Source of the DNA: Diplonema japonicum
Lineage: Eukaryota > Euglenozoa > Diplonemea > Diplonemida > Diplonemidae
Direction of reading: 5' to 3'
Assembly (NCBI GenBank): GCA_964019335.1
Contig: OZ025729.1
Coordinates: 186,001 to 250,000 of the forward strand
DNA length: 64,000 bases
Shown here piece by piece: positions 21,401-29,650 of the stretch (the stretch's first letter is position 1; each line of letters starts with the position of its first letter). A program made the translations under genes and the position numbers. The notes under the pieces are model-generated. The model saw only the letters and a list, made by a program, of their open reading frames with translations, did no database searches and was not told where the DNA came from.

Positions 21401-22338
21401 GAACGAGCATGGTCGGGGCGAAGGCCCTCGTGTCGGACGGGAAGGTGTACGACCTGAACGGGAGGTCTGCTGGGGCTGTGGTGGCGACAACAGACAACGG
21501 GGCTTTCAACGGGGCGGTGGGGACAGCAGCCTCCTCCTCCTTCCGCATGGCCGAGGTGGCACAGGTTTCAGGAGAACAGCTGCTCCGCTTCTCAACTGAC
21601 GTCGGGGCCACGGGGAGCCTGAACCTCATCGTGTCCTACCACGGGACGTCGGCGGCCTTCCCTGTGAACAAGCACGATGAACGCTACGGGCTTGTGGTGG
21701 CGACGAACGGGGGAGCACAGGTCACCACCTTCGACGACAACACGGAGAAGGCGAAGACGCACGGCGGGGTGATGGTGACCGTGTGGGCGTACGTGGTCCC
21801 CTGTGCCATCCTGTTGAAGAGGTTCGGGACGGAACCTCTGGGGATGGTCGGGCAGTACCCTGTCGCCTTCATCATGCACGGGGTGCTGATGTTGGGGAGC
21901 GCCATCACCACCACCATCTTCTTCGGGGTGGCCTTAAGCGAGTTCGATGGGAATGCCGGGCACGGACACAAGGACCTGGGGATCGCCCTCGTCGTGGTCA
22001 TCTGGGTACAGGTGGTTCTTGGGATCGTGGCCCCTCCGAAGGACTCCGCACTGAGGTTCCCGTTTGTGATCTCGCACACCCTCCTCGGTGTTGGCTCCTT
22101 CGGGATGTCCATCGGGCAGATGGTGGCTGGGCTACGCAACATGGAAGACCTCTACACCGACACCATCAGGGACAACCTCTTGATCGCGATGATCGTGGGG
22201 CTGGTCTTCTTCGCAGTGGCCTTCCTTGTTCTCACTGTGGTGATGGTTGTACTGGCGAAGCCTGTGGAAATTGTTCCTGTAAACAATTCTGCAGATGAAG
22301 GTGGCAACACCGGTGAAAGGAACAGGCCCTATGAGTAG
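15424..22338 (+). CDS. Multi-DOMON cytochrome b561 redox protein, copy 3 (10-repeat array)
   Basis: At 2304 aa this is the longest paralogue: signal peptide, N-terminal DOMON, ten near-identical DOMON repeats, two older DOMONs (from 20737 and 21244), then the b561 core. The membrane part differs slightly from copies 1 and 2 (HGVLMLG, LVVVIW, RFPFVISHT, MVAGL) but keeps all four histidines. The cytoplasmic tail is different: KPVEIVPVNNSADEGG replaces the acidic DPEAAEEETK type, although it still ends in PYE. One repeat has SVNSR instead of SVDSR. With the N-terminal and older domains it has 13 DOMONs, the highest potential heme count in the set. The role is inferred as for copy 1. Confidence 0.9.
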   Translation: MIHRMLLLVACAGAVSAICPTEGPSFDRVAGTPYACSSSTTSDVHLYWTVEGGSVHMALAVQDVSGWVSLSFPTTRGTMVPAEAVSGYGTMVGRQRVTARNPSGVAADNTVLTDVSNMEISTLTIGGSSYRVLRFTRTVASIPSATLSVNYAYHSTSNTFPADRHTTRGGWKADLPLDIPCTPSSNPDFQCQMSVDSRAMLHWAALSNGTVDAQLVVSQNTAGWAAVGFPSTGFNMIGSKALVSDGMVYDLNGKNPSLVVPATDMGAFDSTYTTVMSGDQVLRFTTVVTPGSEMNLVVAYHTTSSGFPVARHEERFGVEVLITSTPTPTPPPAVVTPPSCTPSSNPDFQCQMSVDSRAMLHWAALSNGTVDAQLVVSQNTAGWAAVGFPSTGFNMIGSKALVSDGMVYDLNGKNPSLVVPATDMGSFDSTYTTVMSGDQVLRFTTVVTSGSEMNLVVAYHTTSSGFPVARHEERFGVEVLITSTPMPTPPPAVVTPPSCTPSSNPDFQCQMAVDSRAMLHWAALSNGTVDAQLVVSQNTAGWAAVGFPSTGFNMIGSKALVSDGMVYDLNGKNPSLVVPATDMGAFDSTYTTVMSGDQVLRFTTVVTPGSEMNLVVAYHTTSSGFPVARHEERFGVEVLITSTPTPTPPPAVVTPPSCTPSSNPDFQCQMSVDSRAMLHWAALSNGTVDAQLVVSQNTAGWAAVGFPSTGFNMIGSKALVSDGMVYDLNGKNPSLVVPATDMGAFDSTYTTVMSGDQVLRFTTVVTPGSEMNLVVAYHTTSSGFPVARHEERFGVEVLITSTPMPTPPPAVVTPPSCTPSSNPDFQCQMSVNSRAMLHWAALSNGTVDAQLVVSQNTAGWAAVGFPSTGFNMIGSKALVSDGMVYDLNGKNPSLVVPATDMGAFDSTYTTVMSGDQVLRFTTVVTPGTEMNLVVAYHTTSSGFPVARHEERFGVEVLITSTPTPTPPPAVVTPPSCTPSSNPDFQCQMSVDSRAMLHWAALSNGTVDAQLVVSQNTAGWAAVGFPSTGFNMIGSKALVSDGMVYDLNGKNPSLVVPATDMGAFDSTYTTVMSGDQVLRFTTVVTPGSEMNLVVAYHTTSSGFPVARHEERFGVEVLITSTPTPTPPPAVVTPPSCTPSSNPDFQCQMSVDSRAMLHWAALSNGTVDAQLVVSQNTAGWAAVGFPSTGFNMIGSKALVSDGMVYDLNGKNPSLVVPATDMGSFDSTYTTVMSGDQVLRFTTAVTPGSEMNLVVAYHTTSSGFPVARHEERFGVEVLITSTPTPTPPPAVVTPPSCTPSSNPDFQCQMSVDSRAMLHWAALSNGTVDAQLVVSQNTAGWAAVGFPSTGFNMIGSKALVSDGMVYDLNGKNPSLVVPATDMGSFDSTYTTVMSGDQVLRFTTVVTSGSEMNLVVAYHTTSSGFPVARHEERFGVEVLITSTPMPTPPPAVVTPPSCTPSSNPDFQCQMAVDSRAMLHWAALSNGTVDAQLVVSQNTAGWAAVGFPSTGFNMIGSKALVSDGMVYDLNGKNPSLVVPATDMGSFDSTYTTVVSGNQVLRFTTVVTPGSEMNLVVAYHTTSSGFPVARHEERFGVEVLITSTPMPTPPPVVVTPPSCTPSSNPDFQCQMAVDSRAMLHWAALSNGTVDAQLVVSQNTAGWAAVGFPSTGFNMIGSKALVSDGMVYDLNGKNPSLVVPATDMGAFDSTSSTVVSGDQVLRFSTNDGGNSMLNLVVAYHTTSSGFPVARHEERFGVPIPLTAVPSVPVPTQATPDPSGCATPSPLPDFQCMMVIDAKATLHWTVANDIFDAQVVVSSNTAGWAAVGLPSNGLQMIGSKALVSDGMVYDLNGKSAALVVRATDMGSFATTSATVVSGDQVLRFSTSLVGQSSAEVRLVVAYHRTSTAFPVYHDARFGVRVPTGRAVTPPATPVPSAAPRNNNTPVPTGCTPSTRAGYQCQQVVDAKAALHWNPLANGTVDAILVVSGNSAGWSAVGLPSSGTSMVGAKALVSDGKVYDLNGRSAGAVVATTDNGAFNGAVGTAASSSFRMAEVAQVSGEQLLRFSTDVGATGSLNLIVSYHGTSAAFPVNKHDERYGLVVATNGGAQVTTFDDNTEKAKTHGGVMVTVWAYVVPCAILLKRFGTEPLGMVGQYPVAFIMHGVLMLGSAITTTIFFGVALSEFDGNAGHGHKDLGIALVVVIWVQVVLGIVAPPKDSALRFPFVISHTLLGVGSFGMSIGQMVAGLRNMEDLYTDTIRDNLLIAMIVGLVFFAVAFLVLTVVMVVLAKPVEIVPVNNSADEGGNTGERNRPYE
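15964..20736 (+). repeat. Tandem array of ten DOMON-coding repeats, copy 3
   Basis: Ten units of 477 bp run from 15964; the last is 480 bp and reaches the older DOMON at 20737. The order of variants suggests internal duplication: the pair ending in TSGSEM followed by QMAVDSR appears early (units 2-3) and late (units 8-9). The last four units match the last four of copies 2 and 4 in type. Confidence 0.95.
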
Positions 22339-22879
22339 AGAGTAGGGAACTACTGGTTAAAGTAGGTTAGTCAGAATGTTATAGTTTTTTTTTATTTTTT
22401 TATTTTCTGCGCTGTTGCGTGCCACTTCGTTCCTATCATAGTGGATTTTATTAGTGGATCTTATTGGAGACGGGATGTGTAACTGGGTGACGGGTGAGGC
22501 AATATAACACTACCAAAGCAGAAAAAGGACAAACATCTCAAAACTGGTAATATTATTCGCATCTCCTTGCCGTAACGAAAGATGCACACCATGTCACTCC
22601 TAATGTATTGAAGTATTCTCTATTTTTCTTTTTCTTTTTTGTTTAAAAAGGCCTTCTTGCTGGCCTGTTTTTTATTTTTTTTTTCTTCCCCCCGAGTTGT
22701 ACTTTTTTTCCCCTATTTCTTTCTTTTTTTTTTTTTGCCCAAGTTGTATCCATTGTGAGATTTTTTTTTTTTTTTTTTAAACTCTTTCACACACGCGTGC
22801 TGTATTCTGATGCCTTTGCGCTTTTCTACCTCAGATGCAATTCGCTTTTTTTTTCTTTTTTTTAAATGTGTAGTGAAGA

Positions 22880-22917
<38 letters not shown>

Positions 22918-23708
22918 GGATTTTCTCCCCTTCTTGGGCATATTATAAACAGACAACCTCAGCGAATCTGAAGAAAAGTATTTTTAATTAGTACGAAGAA
23001 GATGATTTTTTAATGTAGGAGTGTGCCAACACATTGGGATTGCCATATTCTTTTTTTGCTTTAAAGGAAGGAATGTCCACAGGTAAGGCAGCCCATAACT
23101 TAATAAAGATGTTAAATCTTTTTTTTTTTCTCTTGAGAATGATGTCGCCCACTGGAAGCTTTTTTATTTATTTTTTTCATTTCATTTTTTTTTTTAATTC
23201 TTCTTTTTTGCGATCATATAGTTACAATATAACAGACCAGTGCGAAGAAAAAAAGCGTACTTGGTCTGACCTTAGAAACCTTACTGTTGTTGCTGGACTG
23301 CCGGCAGTGTGGATCTACTTGTTATTTTTGTAAATATCAAAGAATAGTATTAAAAAAAAAAAGAAAAAAAATAATTCAGGCGTGTGCTTCACATTATTAA
23401 TACTATAGCGCAAACAGGTGCAGCTTGCCTTTTCTTTCCACTCTCCTTTTTTTTCTCCTCCGGGCACACATACTCTTCTAGCTATCTATATTCTACAGCA
23501 CGTTACTCTTTTCACCAATTTCCATCTTTTCTTCGTACTCATTCTTAATCTCGACTCCCTTTTCGCTTGTCTCGCCAGCTTTACCTTTCTCTCTCTTTCA
23601 TTTCTTCCCTCCCGCCAAACCTTTGTTTCTCTTCCTTCTATAGCCCTGCACCTATCTCACCTCACATTACAGATTCACATACTCAACAACAACAAGAAGC
23701 GAGAAACC
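22339..23708 (+). other. Spacer between DOMON genes 3 and 4
   Basis: No gene is seen. It contains poly(T) runs, a 31-bp poly(A) at 22883-22913, and AT-rich unique sequence. A 22-bp block near 22421 resembles sequence before the second ABC transporter. From about 23420 it turns pyrimidine-rich and ends in the 83-bp leader shared with gene 3 (23626-23708). The long in-frame extension of gene 4 upstream to 23418 is translated pyrimidine tract, not protein. Confidence 0.6.
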
Positions 23709-26700
23709 ATGATACACCGCATGCTGCTGCTGGTAGCCTGTGCAGGAGCTGTGTCAGCTATCTGCCCGACGGAGGGGCCTTCCTTTGACCGGGTTGCTGG
23801 GACACCGTATGCCTGCTCTTCGTCTACGACAAGCGATGTGCACCTTTACTGGACGGTGGAGGGGGGGTCCGTTCACATGGCTCTCGCTGTTCAGGATGTG
23901 TCTGGGTGGGTGTCTCTGAGCTTCCCCACGACACGGGGGACGATGGTCCCTGCGGAGGCGGTGTCCGGATACGGGACGATGGTCGGGAGGCAGCGGGTGA
24001 CGGCTCGGAACCCATCCGGTGTGGCGGCGGACAACACCGTTCTCACCGACGTCAGCAACATGGAGATCTCGACCCTCACCATCGGGGGGTCCTCCTACCG
24101 TGTTCTTCGCTTCACGAGGACTGTCGCAAGCATCCCCTCCGCCACCCTCTCCGTGAACTACGCCTACCACTCCACCTCCAACACCTTCCCTGCTGACAGG
24201 CACACCACTCGCGGCGGCTGGAAGGCCGACCTCCCTCTCGACATCCCTTGCACTCCTTCCTCGAACCCTGACTTTCAGTGCCAGATGTCTGTTGACTCGA
24301 GGGCGATGCTTCACTGGGCGGCCCTCTCCAACGGTACTGTGGATGCACAGCTTGTCGTGTCTCAGAACACTGCTGGGTGGGCGGCTGTTGGTTTCCCTTC
24401 GACTGGCTTCAACATGATTGGATCAAAGGCTCTTGTCTCTGATGGGATGGTGTACGACTTGAACGGGAAGAACCCTTCTCTTGTTGTTCCTGCCACTGAC
24501 ATGGGTGCTTTTGACTCCACCTACACAACAGTGATGTCTGGTGACCAAGTTCTTCGCTTCACCACTGTTGTTACCCCTGGATCTGAGATGAACCTTGTTG
24601 TGGCCTACCACACCACTTCTTCTGGTTTCCCTGTTGCAAGGCACGAGGAACGATTCGGTGTTGAAGTTCTCATCACATCTACTCCAACTCCTACTCCTCC
24701 ACCTGCTGTTGTCACTCCACCATCGTGCACTCCTTCCTCGAACCCTGACTTCCAGTGCCAAATGTCTGTTGACTCGAGGGCGATGCTTCACTGGGCGGCC
24801 CTCTCGAACGGTACTGTGGATGCACAGCTTGTCGTGTCTCAGAACACTGCTGGGTGGGCGGCTGTTGGTTTCCCTTCGACTGGCTTCAACATGATTGGAT
24901 CAAAGGCTCTTGTCTCTGATGGGATGGTGTACGATTTGAACGGGAAGAACCCTTCTCTTGTTGTTCCTGCCACTGACATGGGTTCCTTCGACTCCACCTA
25001 CACAACAGTGATGTCTGGTGACCAAGTTCTTCGCTTCACCACTGCTGTTACCCCTGGATCTGAGATGAACCTTGTTGTGGCCTACCACACCACTTCTTCT
25101 GGTTTCCCTGTTGCAAGGCACGAGGAACGATTCGGTGTTGAGGTTCTCATCACATCTACTCCAACTCCAACTCCTCCACCTGCTGTTGTCACTCCACCAT
25201 CGTGCACTCCTTCCTCGAACCCTGATTTCCAGTGCCAGATGTCTGTTGACTCGAGGGCGATGCTTCACTGGGCGGCCCTCTCCAATGGCACTGTGGATGC
25301 ACAGCTTGTCGTGTCTCAGAACACTGCTGGGTGGGCGGCTGTTGGTTTCCCTTCGACTGGCTTCAACATGATCGGCTCGAAGGCTCTTGTCTCTGATGGG
25401 ATGGTGTACGACTTGAACGGGAAGAACCCCTCTCTTGTTGTTCCTGCCACTGACATGGGTTCCTTTGACTCCACCTACACAACAGTGATGTCTGGTGACC
25501 AAGTTCTTCGCTTCACCACTGTCGTTACCTCTGGATCTGAGATGAACCTTGTTGTGGCCTACCACACTACTTCTTCTGGTTTCCCTGTTGCAAGGCACGA
25601 GGAACGATTCGGTGTTGAAGTTCTCATCACATCTACTCCCATGCCAACTCCTCCACCTGCTGTTGTCACTCCACCATCGTGCACTCCTTCCTCGAACCCT
25701 GACTTCCAGTGCCAGATGGCTGTTGACTCGAGGGCGATGCTTCACTGGGCGGCCCTCTCCAACGGCACTGTGGATGCACAGCTTGTCGTGTCTCAGAACA
25801 CTGCTGGGTGGGCAGCTGTTGGTTTCCCTTCGACTGGCTTCAACATGATCGGTTCAAAGGCTCTTGTCTCTGATGGGATGGTGTACGATTTGAACGGGAA
25901 GAATCCCTCTCTCGTTGTTCCTGCCACTGACATGGGTTCCTTCGACTCCACCTACACAACAGTGGTGTCTGGTAATCAGGTTCTTCGCTTCACCACTGTT
26001 GTTACCCCTGGATCTGAGATGAACCTTGTTGTGGCCTACCACACCACTTCTTCTGGTTTCCCTGTTGCAAGGCACGAGGAACGATTCGGTGTTGAAGTTC
26101 TCATCACATCTACTCCCATGCCAACTCCTCCACCTGTTGTTGTTACTCCACCTTCATGCACTCCTTCCTCGAACCCTGACTTCCAGTGCCAGATGGCTGT
26201 TGACTCGAGGGCGATGCTTCACTGGGCGGCCCTCTCCAACGGTACTGTGGATGCACAGCTTGTCGTGTCTCAGAACACTGCTGGGTGGGCGGCTGTTGGT
26301 TTCCCTTCGACTGGCTTCAACATGATTGGATCAAAGGCTCTTGTCTCTGATGGGATGGTGTACGACTTGAACGGGAAGAACCCTTCTCTTGTTGTTCCTG
26401 CCACTGACATGGGTGCTTTTGACTCTACATCCAGCACAGTGGTGTCTGGTGACCAAGTTCTTCGCTTCTCGACAAATGACGGTGGGAACTCGATGCTGAA
26501 CCTTGTTGTGGCCTACCACACTACGTCTTCTGGTTTCCCTGTTGCGAGGCACGAGGAACGCTTCGGTGTTCCGATTCCCTTGACAGCAGTTCCGAGCGTA
26601 CCGGTCCCTACACAAGCGACACCCGATCCGTCTGGGTGCGCCACGCCCTCTCCGCTTCCCGACTTCCAGTGCATGATGGTGATCGACGCGAAGGCAACGC

Positions 26701-28247
26701 TTCACTGGACAGTGGCGAACGACATCTTCGATGCGCAGGTGGTTGTCTCCTCGAACACTGCTGGGTGGGCGGCTGTGGGGCTTCCGTCTAATGGACTGCA
26801 GATGATCGGCTCGAAGGCCCTCGTCTCTGATGGGATGGTGTACGACCTGAACGGGAAGAGCGCCGCTCTTGTTGTTCGTGCGACGGACATGGGCTCATTT
26901 GCGACTACCTCTGCGACGGTGGTGTCTGGTGACCAGGTCCTCCGCTTCTCGACGAGCCTCGTGGGGCAATCGTCTGCTGAGGTGAGGCTTGTGGTGGCGT
27001 ACCACAGGACGTCGACGGCGTTCCCTGTCTACCACGATGCTCGCTTTGGTGTGAGGGTCCCGACGGGCAGGGCTGTGACACCACCTGCGACCCCTGTCCC
27101 TTCAGCGGCTCCCAGGAACAACAACACCCCTGTCCCGACTGGCTGCACCCCCTCGACACGGGCGGGCTACCAGTGCCAGCAGGTTGTGGATGCGAAGGCA
27201 GCACTCCACTGGAACCCCCTTGCGAACGGAACGGTGGACGCGATCCTCGTGGTGTCTGGGAACTCAGCCGGGTGGTCGGCGGTGGGGCTCCCTTCTTCAG
27301 GAACGAGCATGGTCGGGGCGAAGGCCCTCGTGTCGGACGGGAAGGTGTACGACCTGAACGGGAGGTCTGCTGGGGCTGTGGTGGCGACAACAGACAACGG
27401 GGCTTTCAACGGGGCGGTGGGGACAGCAGCCTCCTCCTCCTTCCGCATGGCCGAGGTGGCACAGGTTTCAGGAGAACAGCTGCTCCGCTTCTCAACTGAC
27501 GTCGGGGCCACGGGGAGCCTGAACCTCATCGTGTCCTACCACGGGACGTCGGCGGCCTTCCCTGTGAACAAGCACGATGAACGCTACGGGCTTGTGGTGG
27601 CGACGAACGGGGGAGCACAGGTCACCACCTTCGACGACAACACGGAGAAGGCGAAGACGCACGGCGGGGTGATGGTGACCGTGTGGGCGTACGTGGTCCC
27701 CTGTGCCATCCTGTTGAAGAGGTTCGGGACGGAACCTCTGGGGATGGTCGGGCAGTACCCTGTCGCCTTCATCATGCACGGGGTGATGATGTTGGGGAGC
27801 GCCATCACCACCACCATCTTCTTCGGGGTGGCCTTAAGCGAGTTCGATGGGAATGCCGGGCACGGACACAAGGACCTGGGGATCGCCCTCATCGTGGTCA
27901 TCTGGGTACAGGTGGTTCTTGGGATCGTGGCCCCTCCGAAGGACTCCGCACTTAGGTTCCCCTTCAAGGTCTCGCACACCCTCCTCGGTGTTGGCTCCTT
28001 CGGGATGTCCATCGGGCAGATGGTGACTGGGCTACGCAACATGGAAGACCTCTACACCGACACCATCAGGGACAACCTCTTGATCGCGATGATCGTGGGG
28101 CTGGTCTTCTTCGCAGTGGCCTTCCTTGTTCTCACTGTGGTGATGGTTGTACTGGCTGACCCTGAGGCTGCGGAGGAGGAGACGAAGAACAACCAAGAGG
28201 AGGGAGAAACAGGTGCCCAAAGCAATGAGAACAGCCCTTATGAGTAG
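23709..28247 (+). CDS. Multi-DOMON cytochrome b561 redox protein, copy 4 (5-repeat array, mosaic)
   Basis: The product is 1512 aa from the ATG at 23709, chosen because it gives the signal peptide common to all copies. It is the shortest paralogue: N-terminal DOMON, five near-identical repeats, two older DOMONs (from 26637 and 27144), and a b561 core with four histidines. It is a mosaic. Its 5' leader equals that of copy 3, its membrane core has the RFPFKVSHT form of copies 1 and 2, the last span has VVMVVLA as in copy 3, and the tail is the acidic DPEAAEEETK type of copies 1 and 2. The 3' flank (AAAAGCGGGCATCTAGCAGCTTCG) also follows copy 1. This indicates recombination or gene conversion among paralogues. 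Confidence 0.9.
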   Translation: MIHRMLLLVACAGAVSAICPTEGPSFDRVAGTPYACSSSTTSDVHLYWTVEGGSVHMALAVQDVSGWVSLSFPTTRGTMVPAEAVSGYGTMVGRQRVTARNPSGVAADNTVLTDVSNMEISTLTIGGSSYRVLRFTRTVASIPSATLSVNYAYHSTSNTFPADRHTTRGGWKADLPLDIPCTPSSNPDFQCQMSVDSRAMLHWAALSNGTVDAQLVVSQNTAGWAAVGFPSTGFNMIGSKALVSDGMVYDLNGKNPSLVVPATDMGAFDSTYTTVMSGDQVLRFTTVVTPGSEMNLVVAYHTTSSGFPVARHEERFGVEVLITSTPTPTPPPAVVTPPSCTPSSNPDFQCQMSVDSRAMLHWAALSNGTVDAQLVVSQNTAGWAAVGFPSTGFNMIGSKALVSDGMVYDLNGKNPSLVVPATDMGSFDSTYTTVMSGDQVLRFTTAVTPGSEMNLVVAYHTTSSGFPVARHEERFGVEVLITSTPTPTPPPAVVTPPSCTPSSNPDFQCQMSVDSRAMLHWAALSNGTVDAQLVVSQNTAGWAAVGFPSTGFNMIGSKALVSDGMVYDLNGKNPSLVVPATDMGSFDSTYTTVMSGDQVLRFTTVVTSGSEMNLVVAYHTTSSGFPVARHEERFGVEVLITSTPMPTPPPAVVTPPSCTPSSNPDFQCQMAVDSRAMLHWAALSNGTVDAQLVVSQNTAGWAAVGFPSTGFNMIGSKALVSDGMVYDLNGKNPSLVVPATDMGSFDSTYTTVVSGNQVLRFTTVVTPGSEMNLVVAYHTTSSGFPVARHEERFGVEVLITSTPMPTPPPVVVTPPSCTPSSNPDFQCQMAVDSRAMLHWAALSNGTVDAQLVVSQNTAGWAAVGFPSTGFNMIGSKALVSDGMVYDLNGKNPSLVVPATDMGAFDSTSSTVVSGDQVLRFSTNDGGNSMLNLVVAYHTTSSGFPVARHEERFGVPIPLTAVPSVPVPTQATPDPSGCATPSPLPDFQCMMVIDAKATLHWTVANDIFDAQVVVSSNTAGWAAVGLPSNGLQMIGSKALVSDGMVYDLNGKSAALVVRATDMGSFATTSATVVSGDQVLRFSTSLVGQSSAEVRLVVAYHRTSTAFPVYHDARFGVRVPTGRAVTPPATPVPSAAPRNNNTPVPTGCTPSTRAGYQCQQVVDAKAALHWNPLANGTVDAILVVSGNSAGWSAVGLPSSGTSMVGAKALVSDGKVYDLNGRSAGAVVATTDNGAFNGAVGTAASSSFRMAEVAQVSGEQLLRFSTDVGATGSLNLIVSYHGTSAAFPVNKHDERYGLVVATNGGAQVTTFDDNTEKAKTHGGVMVTVWAYVVPCAILLKRFGTEPLGMVGQYPVAFIMHGVMMLGSAITTTIFFGVALSEFDGNAGHGHKDLGIALIVVIWVQVVLGIVAPPKDSALRFPFKVSHTLLGVGSFGMSIGQMVTGLRNMEDLYTDTIRDNLLIAMIVGLVFFAVAFLVLTVVMVVLADPEAAEEETKNNQEEGETGAQSNENSPYE
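24249..26636 (+). repeat. Tandem array of five DOMON-coding repeats, copy 4
   Basis: Units start at 24249, 24726, 25203, 25680 and 26157. The last four carry the TTAV, TSGSEM, VVSGNQ and TSSTVV variants in the order seen at the 3' end of the arrays in copies 2 and 3. This looks like a minimal array from which longer ones could have grown. Confidence 0.95.
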
Positions 28248-29650
28248 ATAAAAAGCGGGCATCTAGCAGCTTCGCTTGTGCGTTTGACTTGGAAAATAAA
28301 ACGTCACTTCCCTCTCATTTTATTTTTTTCAATTTCAATTTTCTTCAGTTTTATATATTCTCTTATATTTTCTACTAAGTATTTAAACTTTTTGCCTGAT
28401 ATGTACCTCTACTCACTGCAGAGACTTCCTTTTAGAAAGAGGTGAAAGTTGGTAACAAGCTGTCACCGCGCAAAATTTCTTTGGAAGGACATAGGTTGTT
28501 TGAGTTAGGTAAATATTATGAGGGGAAAAAAAAAAAAAAAAAAAAAAGAAACAAAAAAAGAAAATGACAAAGAGTATTTAACAAAAAGAAACTAAAACAT
28601 ATAGTTGTAGGCTGGTTATTTCAGATACGCAAACAAGCTTTTTTATTTACTGAAGAATTTTTTTTTTTCTTTTTTTATATTTTTTTTTTTTCTATAGCCT
28701 ATGGTTTGGTTAAGGCTCTCTCCGCCGCTGGTGGGGAGGGGTGATATTAACGTAATGAAAGCATTTTCAGGACTGAGGCAGATAAATTTTTTTATTTATT
28801 TTAAAGAAAGAGGGGGGCATCCCCGAATAATTTTCCATCCATTTATTATAATAAAGGAATTTTTAGGGGGAAGAACCCTTTTTACATTTTTATTTTTATT
28901 TTTTTGTTCTTCACACTGGTAGAATTGAAGTCTACCTCACTCCGGAAACATCACAGAAGAAAAGATGAGGGGGAGAGACAAACTCTAGAGCGAGCAAAAT
29001 GTACCTTTTCTCTCTCTCTTTTTTTTCCCTCGTCTTCTAGCGACCCATGTTCATTCATTTCTATTCTACCAACACTTCGGCCGTCTTGCAGAAGAAAATC
29101 AAAAAGATTTTATCTTTTTCTCGACGCCCGTTGTTGTTTTCTTTTCTTTTGGTAAGCGATTCATATATTTCATTGTCAAAAAGAAAAAGAAAAAAAGAAA
29201 ATACGAACATGTGGGAAATGGGGGGGGGGGAATGATGTAGTTTTTCTTGTCTCTTTTTTTTTTGTCTTCTCCCTTCTCCTTTTTTCATTTTTCTCCCTTT
29301 CCAATTTGTTCCTTTTCTCCGTTAGGAAAAAAAAGCAGGAGGAAAAAAAAAAAAAAAAAAAAAAGAGTAGTGGGTGGAGCATTTCTGGGTTTAATCCTAG
29401 TAGGACGAAACCCAGTCTGTCGCAACAGAACATATCATCCCAACTATTTCTCTTTTTTCTCTTTTTTTTTTTTCTTTTTATTTTCCTGATACTCCCATTC
29501 TTTCTCCATTTCCCTTTTTTCCCCCCCTTCTTCTATTTCTTATTATACTCAGATTCACGTATACTCACAGTTTCACAGGTTTACAAAAAAAAGGGGGACG
29601 AGAAGAAAAGAAAAACAATAGCAAGCTCAACGAGCACGGAACCCGTGACG
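28248..29650 (+). other. Spacer and leader before ABC transporter 1
   Basis: No gene is supported. There are A and T homopolymers, a small hairpin at about 29385-29416 (CTGGGTTT / AAACCCAG arms), and a pyrimidine tract at about 29450-29560 ending near TACTCAG. The leader TTCACAGGTTTACAAAAA and the last 20 bases before the ATG are also found before ABC transporter 2. A GGTAAGC at about 29150 could be a 5' splice site of a leader intron, but this is only a possibility. Confidence 0.5.
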
